Assembly (NCBI RefSeq): GCF_900105725.1
Contig: NZ_FNLM01000034.1
Coordinates: forward strand, 4,402,001 to 4,466,000
Length of the DNA stretch: 64,000 nt
Reading direction: 5' to 3'
From: Gordonia westfalica
GTDB lineage: Bacteria > Actinomycetota > Actinomycetes > Mycobacteriales > Mycobacteriaceae
Positions 19,000-27,711 of this stretch are shown here, piece after piece. Position 1 is the first letter of the stretch. Each line of letters begins with the position of its first letter. The translations under genes were made by a program, and so were the position numbers. The notes below the pieces were generated by a model, which worked only from the letters and a program-made list of their open reading frames with translations, did no database searches and was not told the origin of the DNA.

Positions 19000-20064
19000 T
19001 CAGCGTTTGAGCGGCAACCGCATCAGATAGACCTGGTAGCCGATCGAGATCGAGTACGTGAAGAAGAGGGTGCTGCCCTTCGACCACGGGTGGATGTACG
19101 GCGCATACCCGGTGTACGGGTCGGCGGACGGTGCCACGAGCTCACCCGAAGTCCAAGGGCCCCAAGGGTTGTCGGCGGTCCGGAGGGTCACGCCGATGTC
19201 CTGGCTGGCCAGCGAGATGTACTTGCCGAGATAGTCGTTCCAGGCGACGGACATCTCGCCGGTCGGCGCGCCCATCACCGGGGTGGCGACGCCGGGGTTG
19301 TTGCGGACCCAGCGGCCGTAGGAGAAGTAGTCCCACTTGCCGAGGTTCTCGATGTCCTTCTCGTCCACCCGGGCGAGATAGACGCCGCCCCAGCGGCCGT
19401 CGGGCGTGCCGTAGTAGTAGACGGTCTTGCCGACCTTCAGGAAGGCGACCATCTGAAACTTCTTGTTGCCGCCGCCGTTGGGGCGGAAAGCGTTGAGCGC
19501 ACGCCAGTTCTCGCCGTTGTCGTCGGACACCACGAGGCCCGACCAGTTGGTCGTCCAGATTCCCGGCGAATCCCACCGTTTGACCGACATGACGGTCATG
19601 TACTGCTTGCCGTTGGCGGCGACGCCCGCGGTCGGGATGATGGTGACCTCGCGGCGGACATTCGGCTTCAGGAGCCGCTTCGCGTGGCCGGGGCGGCCGG
19701 CGTGCGAGGTGAACGTCATGCCGTCGGCCAGGTTGCGGTCGGTGCTGCGCAGCAGGACATTGGACCGCCAGTAGTACAGCTCCCCGTACAGCAGTGACCA
19801 GCCGTTGAACGACTGGGTGTCGCCGAAGGCGGTGAGGATCTCGCCACGGCCGTTGTCCCACATGACGCCCAGGTCGGTGCCCACGATGTTGTGGCGACCC
19901 ACGGTGTCGTTCATGGCGAACGGGCCGGTGAGGCGATTGACGATGGTCGCCGGACCCGCGGCGTTCGCGGCGTGAGCGGGTGAGGCGGTCAGCGTTGTCG
20001 TCAGCGCAACAGCGAGTGTCGAGACGACGAGACCCAGGAGAAGCCGATGAAGGCGTCGTGTCAT
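19000..20064 (-). CDS. Secreted DUF4185 protein, candidate endo-D-arabinanase (GH183 family)
   Basis: This 354-residue protein has a clear Sec signal peptide ending in SPAHAANAAG. The mature part shows the five-bladed-propeller-like DUF4185 pattern: GTDLGVMWDNGRGEILTAFG, VVSDDNGENW, YYGTPDGRWGGVYLARV and WGPWTSGELV. DUF4185 members have been shown to be endo-D-arabinanases (GH183) acting on mycobacterial-type arabinan, so cell-wall arabinogalactan or lipoarabinomannan remodelling is plausible in this mycolate-bearing host. Individual catalytic acids were not assigned. Activity for this branch is inferred. Confidence 0.8.
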   Translation of the reverse strand: MTRRLHRLLLGLVVSTLAVALTTTLTASPAHAANAAGPATIVNRLTGPFAMNDTVGRHNIVGTDLGVMWDNGRGEILTAFGDTQSFNGWSLLYGELYYWRSNVLLRSTDRNLADGMTFTSHAGRPGHAKRLLKPNVRREVTIIPTAGVAANGKQYMTVMSVKRWDSPGIWTTNWSGLVVSDDNGENWRALNAFRPNGGGNKKFQMVAFLKVGKTVYYYGTPDGRWGGVYLARVDEKDIENLGKWDYFSYGRWVRNNPGVATPVMGAPTGEMSVAWNDYLGKYISLASQDIGVTLRTADNPWGPWTSGELVAPSADPYTGYAPYIHPWSKGSTLFFTYSISIGYQVYLMRLPLKR

Positions 20065-20134
20065 GGGCGTGACCCTATCAAGACCTGAGGCGCATGTGGG
20101 AAGTATTTTACCTGGCTAAGTACCCTTTTTTTGC

Positions 20135-21001
20135 TCAACCTTCGCGATAACGCTTGGTGGTGTCCACGGTGGTGAAGTCGATCTGCGACGCCGCGTTGTT
20201 CACCGCCGTGACGAGGGCGGTGCCGAACATCCCGCCGGTGTCGTAGAGCCCGGTGGTGCTCACCGAGACGCCGTCGTGCTCGACGTGATGGTCGGCTTCG
20301 ACCCCGATTCGCTCGCCCTGAGGTAGACGGCTGATCGCCACGGTGAGGTCGCAGTTGATGAACCCGATGCCCTCGCTTCCCCAATTCGACATCAGACTGG
20401 CCGATTCGGCGCTGATGACGGCGCGCTGGAACGGCGTCAGCTCCGTGCCGCGGACGAGCGGGGCCGCGCGGGTCCAGATCCGCTTGCGGTTGCCGTTCTG
20501 GTGATTGGCCATCGTGGGGTCCCACTCGCCGAGCGCACCGTCGGGTGAGTCGGACGAGAAGAGGGGAGCGAGGCCGTCCGGTGTCGTGGTGGGCGGTCGG
20601 AAGGTCACGGTCTCGGCCGGGCGGTGCCATCGCTCGCCGGGCGGATTGACCGACGTCCGCAGGAACACCGTGGTCCCGCGCGCGACGACGACCTCGCCGC
20701 CGTCGGCGGGATGCTGCACGATCTCGGTGTCGACCACCCGGATCCGCCCGCCGGAGCGGATGACCCGGTTGCGGGTGGACGTGACCTCCTGGCGCGCGGC
20801 CTTGAACAGCTCGATGGTGCACCGGGCGGGCAGGAACTCGTCCGTGCCGTACTCGGCCTCGACCGCCAGTGCCACCAGCCCGCACACCGCCGGACCGGTG
20901 ACGGCATCGGCGGCCCAGGCGCTGGCCGCGAACGGCGTGGGCCGGTACCGGGCCTCGCCGGACGGGTCGTCGACCGGCTCGAAGAATGCGATGGTGGTCA
21001 T
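20135..21001 (-). CDS. Acyl-CoA thioesterase-like double hot-dog protein
   Basis: This 288-residue protein has two hot-dog halves in the arrangement of the TesB/4HBT_3 thioesterase-like family. The N-terminal half has FEPVDDPSGEARYRPTPFAASAWAAD, and the C-terminal half ends with IGFINCDLTVAISRLPQGE and SVSTTGLYDTGGMFGTA. Hydrolysis of an acyl-CoA is the family expectation; substrate and catalytic Asp are not certain. It lies upstream of the DUF4185 gene on the same strand, 70 bases apart, with an A-tract that may form part of a promoter. Confidence 0.7.
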   Translation of the reverse strand: MTTIAFFEPVDDPSGEARYRPTPFAASAWAADAVTGPAVCGLVALAVEAEYGTDEFLPARCTIELFKAARQEVTSTRNRVIRSGGRIRVVDTEIVQHPADGGEVVVARGTTVFLRTSVNPPGERWHRPAETVTFRPPTTTPDGLAPLFSSDSPDGALGEWDPTMANHQNGNRKRIWTRAAPLVRGTELTPFQRAVISAESASLMSNWGSEGIGFINCDLTVAISRLPQGERIGVEADHHVEHDGVSVSTTGLYDTGGMFGTALVTAVNNAASQIDFTTVDTTKRYREG

Positions 21002-21090
21002 CCATTACTTACTACCGGTACGACATTCAGTTTGTGCCATGGCCCCTCAAGGACGGCACCTACCGCGTCGTAGTGGGATAACCTTCGACC

Positions 21091-21672
21091 ATGACTTTTG
21101 CGACGGCGTACCAGAAGCATTTCCCCGACGAATTGATCGGCGCCGTTCGTACCGCGCTGATCGTCATGTCGATCGTCGGCATCGTGCTGGGCATCATCGT
21201 GATCCTCTGGCCCGGTCCGACCATCGTCGTGGTGGCGATCCTCTTCGCGATCTCGCTGATCATCGCCGGAATCTTCCGTATCTACCAGGCTTTCGCGGCG
21301 ACGTTCCTGAGCAAGGGCGTACGTGTCCTGCTCGGCGTCGTCGGTGTGATCGTCCTGCTCGCCGGCATCATCGCGCTCTTCAGCCCCGGTGACGCGGTGT
21401 GGCTGCTCGCGGTCTTCATCGGTATCGGCTGGATCTTCCAGGGCGTCGCCGACCTCTACGCCGCGGCCACCAAGTCCGGCCACAGCCCCACCTGGTTCCT
21501 GATCCTCTCGGGCATCATCGCCGTGATCGCCGGCATCGTGATGATCATCCTGCCGGTCTTCTCGCTCCAGGTGCTGGCCTGGGTCGGTGGCATCATGCTG
21601 GTCGCACTGTCCATCGCGACGCTGCTGACGCTTCCCAAGAAGGTCGACGCCCCGGCCGAACCGGCGGTCTGA
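21091..21672 (+). CDS. HdeD-family (DUF308) membrane protein
   Basis: This 193-residue protein has six hydrophobic helices arranged as three repeated helix pairs, each ending in the small/Gly-rich pattern of DUF308 (IVGIVLGIIVILWPGPT, LLAGIIALFSPGD, VIAGIVMIILPVFS). HdeD of enteric bacteria is linked to acid resistance; in actinobacteria the role is unknown. The gene is divergent from the thioesterase gene. Confidence 0.85.
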   Translation: MTFATAYQKHFPDELIGAVRTALIVMSIVGIVLGIIVILWPGPTIVVVAILFAISLIIAGIFRIYQAFAATFLSKGVRVLLGVVGVIVLLAGIIALFSPGDAVWLLAVFIGIGWIFQGVADLYAAATKSGHSPTWFLILSGIIAVIAGIVMIILPVFSLQVLAWVGGIMLVALSIATLLTLPKKVDAPAEPAV

Positions 21673-21674
21673 CC

Positions 21675-21752
21675 TCGACACGCGGCGTCCTCGCTGCGCT
21701 CGGTCGTCGCGGCTCGGCCGGCGGATCATTCTCTGCCGGTTGAGCTTGTCGA
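21675..21752. repeat. Dispersed repeat ending in the GAGCTTGTCGAA core
   Basis: Between the convergent HdeD and NRPS-like stops lies GC-rich sequence with short inverted elements (CGCTGCGCTCGG) ending in GGTTGAGCTTGTCGAAACC. A copy of the same GAGCTTGTCGAA core is at about 31304-31315. Such elements are common intergenic repeats in Gordonia and relatives (recalled, not searched). Confidence 0.55.
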
Positions 21753-21755
21753 AAC

Positions 21756-24700
21756 CTACTTTGCCGTCGGCCACGGTGCGATGGGGTTGCCCTGCCAGCG
21801 GGTGTGCGCGGGCACCACGTCACCGCGCATGACCAGCGATGCCGGTCCGACCGTTGCCGATTCGCCCAGCCCCGACGCGGGGAGGGCGACACAGTGTGGT
21901 CCCAGGGTCGCGCCGGCGTCGAGGGTGACGCGATCGATGGCCATGACGCGGTCGTGGAACAGATGGGTCTGGACGACGCAGCCGCGCTGAACGGTCGCGC
22001 CGTCGCCGAGGCTGACCAGATCGGCCTCGGGTAGCCAGTAGGTCTCACACCACACGCCACGTCCGATCCGGGCGCCGAGCAGACGCAACCAGAGGTTGAG
22101 GATCGGTGTCCCGGTGGCGGCGTTGGCGAACCACGGCGCGGCCACGGTCTCGACGAATGCGTCGGACAGCTCGTTTCGCCAGACGAAGGAACTCCACAGC
22201 GGGTGTTCGCTCACCGTGATCCGGCCGACGACAAGCCATTTCGCGGCGGCCGCGGTGCCACAGGCGATGGCGCCCACTCCGAGCAGCAACAGGCCGCTGA
22301 CCAGCGCGGCGACGCCGTAGTGCACGTGGACGGCGACGTACTGCAGCCCGATCAGCATCCCGACACCCAGCCCGAACGACACCATCACCGGGACGAGGCG
22401 CAGGGTCTCGATGACGGAGCGCGCGACCTTCAGCTTCATCGGCGGATCGAAGGTGCGCGAGGTGTCGGTCTCGGCGGCGGTGCGGCGCAGCCGGACCGGT
22501 GGGCTGCCCAGCCAGCTCGACCCCGACTTCGCACGGTCAGGGGTCGCGGACAGCACGGCGACCAGGCCGTTCTTGGGTACCTTGCGACCCGGCCCGGTCA
22601 TTCCCGAGTTGCCGAGGAAGGAGCGCTTGCCGATCTTCGCCTCGTCGATGTGCAACCACCCGCCGCCGAGTTCGTACGACGCGACCATCGTGTCGTCGGC
22701 CAGGAAGGCGCCGTCGCCGATGGTGGTGAAGCGTGGCAGCACGAGTGCGGTCGAGATCTCGGTGCTCTTGCCGACCTTGGCCCCCAGCACCCGGAACCAG
22801 ATCGGTGTCAGCAGGCTGGCGTAGAGCGGGAACAGGTAGGTGCGGGCGGCGTCGAGGAGACGTTCGGTGAGCCAGACCTGCCACCCGACCCGCGAGCGCA
22901 CCGGGTGGTAGCCGGTACTCAACCCCAGTGAGGCCAGGCGGACGAGCGCTGCGGTGATCGCGGCGAAGACCACGAGGCTGGTCAGGGTCGCCGCAGGTAG
23001 GAGGATGAGCGCGCGGATCGCGACGTCGCGCAACCGGTCTGCGGAAAGAGCCCAGGTGCCGATGACGGCGAGTCCGGCGGCGAGCGAGATCAGCGGGATC
23101 GCGGCCAGCACCAGCGAGGACAACCCGTAGACGGGGACCCATACGCTCGCGCGCGGCGGGCGATGGTCGGGCCACGGATGTGCGGCCTTGCCGACCTTGA
23201 TCGCGGGTGAACCGGCCCAGTGCTGGCGCGCTTTCACCCGACCGAAGACCGCCGAACCCGGCGCGACGACGGCGTCCCGACCGACCACCGCGCCCGGCAT
23301 GAGCGTCGAACGCGCACCGATCGACGCGCCGCGTTTGATCGCGACCTCGCCGATGTGGACGACGTCGCCGTCGATCCACCAGCCGGCGAGGTCGACCTCC
23401 GGTTCGACCGACGCGCCCTCCCCGACGGTCAGCAGTCCGGTGACGGGCGGGATGGTGTGCAGGTCGACGCCCCGGCCGATCTGCGCCCCGAGCGCGCGGG
23501 CGAGGTAGATCATCCACGGTGCGCCCGACAGGTTGGCCGCGCCGCTCGCGTCGAGGAGCCGTTCGGCCACCCACAGACGCACGTGCACGCTGCCGCCGCG
23601 GGGATACTCGCCCGGCGTGACCCCGGAGAGAAGCAGCCGGGAACCGATCGCCGCGATACACATCCGGCCGGGCGGGGTGATGAAGACCAGGAAGGCGGCG
23701 AGCAGGACCCACCAGTTCACCTCGACGAGCCAGGGCACCGACCGGTCCAGCCGGTCGGCGACGACGACGCCGAGGTTGTTCACGACGCCGAGCCAGGTCG
23801 CCCACTGCAGGCCGGTCAGGGTCGTCAGCGGGACGGTCAGTGCGAGCTGGGCGAGCCCGGTTGCGCGCGGTGTCGGCGCCACATGGCGTTCGACGATGCT
23901 CGTCATCGGTCTGCGCGCGTCGAGCATCTCCGCCATGGACCCGAGACGCGGATGGTCGTAGAGGTCGGCGACCGAGATGTCGGGGTGGCGTCCGCGGATC
24001 GCCGTCACCAGCTGCGCTGCCGCCAGCGAACCACCGCCCTCCGCGAAGAAGTCCACATCGGGATGGGAGATCCGGATTCCGAGCACATCGGTCCACAACT
24101 GCGCCAGCCACAACTCGGTCTCACCGAGTTCCACATCGTCATCCACTGGTCTGCTGCTGCCCGGCAGGGGCCAGGGCAGCGCATCGCGATCAACCTTTCC
24201 CGAAGTGCGCGTGGGCAATTCGTCTACGAGGGCGAGGGTCGGGACCATCGCGGCGGGCAGGTGGCGGGTGAGCTCGGCATGTGCCGCGGAGACGTCGAAG
24301 TCGGGATCCGGGGAGACCAGGTATCCGACGAGCAGGCTGTTGCCGGCCGCGGACTTGCGGACGGCGGCGGCGGCGCCGCTCACCCCGGGCAGATGCTGCA
24401 GCGCGTTGTCGATCTCGCCGAGTTCGATGCGTCGCCCGCCGACCTTCACCTGGTCGTCGGCGCGGCCCATGAAGATCAGGCCCGCGGGATCGAGCCGGAC
24501 GAGATCGCCACTGCGGTAGGCGCGTTCCCAGCCCAGGGATGGCATCGGGGCGTACTTCTCGGCGTCCTTGGCCGGGTCGAGGTAACGGGCCAGGCCGACG
24601 CCGCCGATGACCAGTTCACCGACCTCGCCCTCTGCGACCGGCTGACTCTCTGCGTCGACGACCGCGAGATCCCAACCGCGCAGCGGTAATCCGATGCGCA

Positions 24701-25637
24701 CCGGGCCGGGGCCGCCGAGCGGGGCGGCGCAGGCGACGACCGTCGCCTCGGTGGGTCCGTAGGTGTTCCACACCTCGCGGCCGGGTACGGCGAGCCGGTC
24801 GGCGAGCTCCGGCGGACAGGCCTCGCCGCCGAAGATCAGCAGCCGCACCGCTTCCAGGGCCTCCGGGGGCCACAGCGAGGCCAGCGTCGGCACGGTCGAG
24901 ACCACCGTGATGTCGCGCGCCACCAGCCACGGGCCCAGGTCCATGCCGCTGCGCACCAGCGATCGCGGTGCGGGCACCAGGCAGGCGCCGTTGCGCCACG
25001 CCAGCCACATCTCCTCGCACGACGCGTCGAAGGCGACCGAGAGTCCGGCGAGGACACGGTCACCCGGTCCGATCGGTTCGTCGGCGAGGAAGATGTGTGC
25101 CTCGGCGTCGACGAAGGCGGCGGCGTTGCGGTGGGTGACCGCGACTCCCTTCGGTGTCCCGGTGGAACCCGAGGTGAAGATGATCCACGCGTCGTCGTCG
25201 GGTGTGGGACGTGCCGGGGCAGCGGCGGTGGTGCCCGCGGGTTTCGTCGACCGCGGGCCGTCGGCGTCGACGATGGCATCGACCGCGGCTTCGGTGAAGA
25301 CGAGTTCGGCGCGCTCGTCGGGATCGTCGGCGTCGACGGGGACGTAGGCGGCACCGGCGTAGAGGGTGGCCAGGATGGCGACGTACAGATCGCGCGAACC
25401 GGACGGCATCCGGATGCCGACGCGGCTGCCGCGCCCGACGCCGACCTCGGCGAAACGCGCGACGGTGCGTCGGATCAATGCCAGCAGTTGGCCGTAGGTG
25501 AGGGTGACGTCGCCGTCGTCGATGGCGGCGGCATCGGGATTCGCCCGTGCGGTCTCGGTGAGGACGTCGCACAGGGTCCGCGGGTCGTCTGCCTGCGCGG
25601 ACAGCAGGAACTGCGGATGGATCTGTACCTGTGTCAC
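21756..25637 (-). CDS. Pls/PosA-type single-module NRPS-like synthetase
   Basis: This 1,293-residue protein starts with a complete adenylation domain (about 20-510): IIFTSGSTGTPKG, the FDAS aspartate, NTYGPTEATV and YRSGDLVR. A carrier domain follows, with phosphopantetheine Ser537 in EGGGSLAAAQ. From about 600 there are membrane helices interleaved with three left-handed beta-helix acyltransferase-like segments. This A-T-membrane layout is that of epsilon-poly-lysine synthetase Pls and PosA-like proteins, which polymerise one amino acid without a condensation or thioesterase domain. No tailoring or resistance gene is adjacent. The product is unknown. GTG start at 25637. Confidence 0.88.
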   Translation of the reverse strand: MTQVQIHPQFLLSAQADDPRTLCDVLTETARANPDAAAIDDGDVTLTYGQLLALIRRTVARFAEVGVGRGSRVGIRMPSGSRDLYVAILATLYAGAAYVPVDADDPDERAELVFTEAAVDAIVDADGPRSTKPAGTTAAAPARPTPDDDAWIIFTSGSTGTPKGVAVTHRNAAAFVDAEAHIFLADEPIGPGDRVLAGLSVAFDASCEEMWLAWRNGACLVPAPRSLVRSGMDLGPWLVARDITVVSTVPTLASLWPPEALEAVRLLIFGGEACPPELADRLAVPGREVWNTYGPTEATVVACAAPLGGPGPVRIGLPLRGWDLAVVDAESQPVAEGEVGELVIGGVGLARYLDPAKDAEKYAPMPSLGWERAYRSGDLVRLDPAGLIFMGRADDQVKVGGRRIELGEIDNALQHLPGVSGAAAAVRKSAAGNSLLVGYLVSPDPDFDVSAAHAELTRHLPAAMVPTLALVDELPTRTSGKVDRDALPWPLPGSSRPVDDDVELGETELWLAQLWTDVLGIRISHPDVDFFAEGGGSLAAAQLVTAIRGRHPDISVADLYDHPRLGSMAEMLDARRPMTSIVERHVAPTPRATGLAQLALTVPLTTLTGLQWATWLGVVNNLGVVVADRLDRSVPWLVEVNWWVLLAAFLVFITPPGRMCIAAIGSRLLLSGVTPGEYPRGGSVHVRLWVAERLLDASGAANLSGAPWMIYLARALGAQIGRGVDLHTIPPVTGLLTVGEGASVEPEVDLAGWWIDGDVVHIGEVAIKRGASIGARSTLMPGAVVGRDAVVAPGSAVFGRVKARQHWAGSPAIKVGKAAHPWPDHRPPRASVWVPVYGLSSLVLAAIPLISLAAGLAVIGTWALSADRLRDVAIRALILLPAATLTSLVVFAAITAALVRLASLGLSTGYHPVRSRVGWQVWLTERLLDAARTYLFPLYASLLTPIWFRVLGAKVGKSTEISTALVLPRFTTIGDGAFLADDTMVASYELGGGWLHIDEAKIGKRSFLGNSGMTGPGRKVPKNGLVAVLSATPDRAKSGSSWLGSPPVRLRRTAAETDTSRTFDPPMKLKVARSVIETLRLVPVMVSFGLGVGMLIGLQYVAVHVHYGVAALVSGLLLLGVGAIACGTAAAAKWLVVGRITVSEHPLWSSFVWRNELSDAFVETVAAPWFANAATGTPILNLWLRLLGARIGRGVWCETYWLPEADLVSLGDGATVQRGCVVQTHLFHDRVMAIDRVTLDAGATLGPHCVALPASGLGESATVGPASLVMRGDVVPAHTRWQGNPIAPWPTAK

Positions 25638-25779
25638 AGCAACCGTCTTGTCACGAGTTCGAGAATATAGCGGACCCAGGTGACCGGCAGACGGCGACTC
25701 GGTGAATGTTTTCCGCGGCGTTTACCGGATATACGGGGGTGCCGAGGGTGTAGCTTCGGCTCAGACCAGGAGGAACCTC

Positions 25780-26754
25780 ATGCCCATCGTCCATCACCGG
25801 CGGCCGAGTCTCCTGTCGTATCCGCTGTGGCTCGGCTCTCGCGTGCTGCTGAAACCGGCGCTCGCGCTCTGGCCGGTCAACAAGGCCGGTCTCGCGGGCC
25901 TGTTCCTCATCGACCGGTTGGTGGCGGTGGGTCCCAAGCCCCGCGGGGTGGTCCGCGAGCAGTTGACGCTCGCGGGGCGCTCCACGGAGCTGATCATGCC
26001 GGCCGGACCGTCGCGTCGGGACAGTGACACGGCGATGCTCTACCTGCACGGCGGTGCCTTCGTCGTGTGCGGTCTCGGTACTCATCGGTCGATCGCCGCC
26101 CGTCTGGCCCGTGCCTGCGAGATGCCGGTGTTCTCGCTCGAGTACCGGCAGCTTCCGGCGGCCGGGGTGGGCGCATCGGTGGCCGACGCCGTCGACGCGT
26201 ACGCCGAACTGATCCGCGAGCGTCACTATCGGCGAGTCATCGTCGCCGGCGACTCCGCGGGCGGGTTCCTCGCGGCCAAGGTCATCGAGGCCGCCATCGA
26301 ACGGGGACTCCCGGCCCCCGCGGCGCTCATCGGATTCTCGCCGCTGCTCGACGTCGACCTGGGCACCAACCCGGACCGGTCCAGTCGCTCCGACGCCTAC
26401 CTGCCGAAGTCGAAGATGGCGAAGCTGGCGCCCGAGTTCGACCGCGGTCCCGTGCCGTTGACCGGGGTACGCCGCATCGCCGATCTCGACCCCGCCGAGT
26501 TCCCGCCGACGGTCATGGTGACCGCCGACGGCGAGATGCTGGAACCCGATGTCATCGACCTGATCGAGACCCTCGACGAGGCCGGGGTCGAAGCCCTCGC
26601 ACACAGCTACGCTTGGCAGGTACATGCGTTCCCGGTGCTGACCACCCATCACCCGGAGACCATCCACGCGATCGAGACGACCGCGGCATTCGCGAAGCAG
26701 GCAATACGAGAGGGCAAGGGCACTGACGACCGAGAGGGCCAACGAGCCGGCTGA
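25780..26754 (+). CDS. HSL-type alpha/beta-hydrolase (esterase/lipase)
   Basis: This 324-residue hydrolase of the hormone-sensitive-lipase group has the oxyanion motif HGGAF at 90-94, nucleophile Ser159 in GDSAGG, an acid in EMLEPD near 257 and the catalytic His282 in QVHAF. It should hydrolyse short or medium acyl esters. The ATG at 25780 has AGGAGGA directly upstream; the frame is open further but without a ribosome site. It is divergent from the NRPS-like gene, and its stop lies 5 bases before the DUF202 gene start, so the two are probably co-transcribed. Confidence 0.87.
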   Translation: MPIVHHRRPSLLSYPLWLGSRVLLKPALALWPVNKAGLAGLFLIDRLVAVGPKPRGVVREQLTLAGRSTELIMPAGPSRRDSDTAMLYLHGGAFVVCGLGTHRSIAARLARACEMPVFSLEYRQLPAAGVGASVADAVDAYAELIRERHYRRVIVAGDSAGGFLAAKVIEAAIERGLPAPAALIGFSPLLDVDLGTNPDRSSRSDAYLPKSKMAKLAPEFDRGPVPLTGVRRIADLDPAEFPPTVMVTADGEMLEPDVIDLIETLDEAGVEALAHSYAWQVHAFPVLTTHHPETIHAIETTAAFAKQAIREGKGTDDREGQRAG

Positions 26755-26758
26755 CGGT

Positions 26759-27151
26759 GTGGGTGGGGGCTCCGATGCGAACGCCGCCCCGAACCCGGTT
26801 CCCCCGGCCCCGGCCGGCCCGCCGGGTGCGATCGATGCGCGGTTCACCCTCGCCGCCGAACGCACGCTCCTCGCGTGGGTGCGTACCGCGCTGGGATTCA
26901 TGGCCGCGGGTATGGCGATCGTCTACCTCGCCCCCGACATCGACAGTCCGGTACTCGAACTGATCCTGGGTCTCGTCCTCGTGGCGCTGGGATGTTGCCT
27001 CGCCCTGATCGGTGCGTGGCGGTGGCGGCGCACGATGCGCGTGCTCCAGAGCGGCGGCGAGATGCCGGGCCCGGCCCAGATCCTGTTCGTCGTCACTGCG
27101 ATAGTGGTGGTGGCCATCCTGATCGCGGTTGTCGTCGTAGTCCAGACGTGA
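26759..27151 (+). CDS. DUF202 (YidH-like) membrane protein
   Basis: This 130-residue protein has a Pro/Ala-rich N-terminus, the DUF202 signature RFTLAAERTLLAWVRTALGF, and three hydrophobic helices. Family members are inner-membrane proteins of unknown function. GTG 26759 is used, though its ribosome site is poor and a start overlapping the upstream gene cannot be excluded. A second small membrane gene follows after 47 bases. Confidence 0.75.
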   Translation: MGGGSDANAAPNPVPPAPAGPPGAIDARFTLAAERTLLAWVRTALGFMAAGMAIVYLAPDIDSPVLELILGLVLVALGCCLALIGAWRWRRTMRVLQSGGEMPGPAQILFVVTAIVVVAILIAVVVVVQT

Positions 27152-27198
27152 TCGAGTCCAGTCCTGATCGCCAGCAACCGTTCCAACCAGGAGTTCTC

Positions 27199-27483
27199 GT
27201 GAGTACCGGCCCCGACTTCGCACGCGGCGCGCAGACCCTGTCGACGACGATGACCACCATCGGCGCGACCATCCTCATCATCTGCCTGGGCTGGCTGACC
27301 GTCGACTGGTGGCGCGACGGCCGCTGGTTCTGGGTGGCCGTCGGCATCGCCATCATCGTGGTCAACATCGTGCTGATCGTGATGCAGGTCCGCCGCCGCC
27401 GCGCGGAACGCGCGAAGGGCCCGAAGCGCCCCCGGCGTCCGCTGATCGACAACTTCGACGACCTCGACGACGGCCCTTCGTGA
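27199..27483 (+). CDS. Small two-helix membrane protein, unknown
   Basis: This 94-residue protein has two hydrophobic segments (MTTIGATILIICLGWLTV and FWVAVGIAIIVVNIVLIVM), then a strongly basic loop (RRRRAERAKGPKRPRRP) and an acidic end (NFDDLDDGPS). AGGAG precedes the GTG. Its TGA stop is the first triplet of the 44-bp tandem repeat that follows. Function unknown. Confidence 0.7.
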   Translation: MSTGPDFARGAQTLSTTMTTIGATILIICLGWLTVDWWRDGRWFWVAVGIAIIVVNIVLIVMQVRRRRAERAKGPKRPRRPLIDNFDDLDDGPS

Positions 27484-27606
27484 CGGCCCTCCGCAAGCTC
27501 CGGGCCTCCTCAGGGAGCGGGTGGTGACGGCCCTCCGCAAGCTCCGGGCCTCCTCAGGGAGCGGGTGGTGACGGCCCTCCGCAAGCTCCGGGCCTCCTCA
27601 GGGAGC
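27481..27606. repeat. 44-bp tandem repeat, nearly three copies
   Basis: Units begin at 27481, 27525 and 27569 and are identical over the visible length; the last is cut after about 38 bases. The core is CCGCAAGCTCCGGGCCTC followed by CTCAGGGAGC. The first unit includes the stop codon of the upstream gene. The same unit, diverged and inverted, is tandemly triplicated at 51751-51873 with the same 44-bp period. Confidence 0.95.
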
Positions 27607-27640
27607 CACTGCTGCCTGATCCGAAAGAGCGCGACTCACC

Positions 27641-27696
27641 CCCCTCGCTGCCTGAGGTGCGAGGAGCGTTAGCGACGAGCCTCGAAGGCCTCGTGA
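27641..27696. repeat. Dispersed repeat, deletion variant, inverted
   Basis: Read on the minus strand this is CTTCGAGGCTCGTCG joined to CTAACGCTCCTCGCACCTCAGG. It matches both ends of the element at 39731-39807 but lacks its middle. It lies directly after the 44-bp tandem array and just before the ABC exporter stop. Confidence 0.7.
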
Positions 27697-27711
27697 GATG
27701 ACCTCGCAGCC

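Noticed and set aside
27481-27606. CRISPR array
   Set aside because: The 44-bp units are contiguous with no variable spacers.
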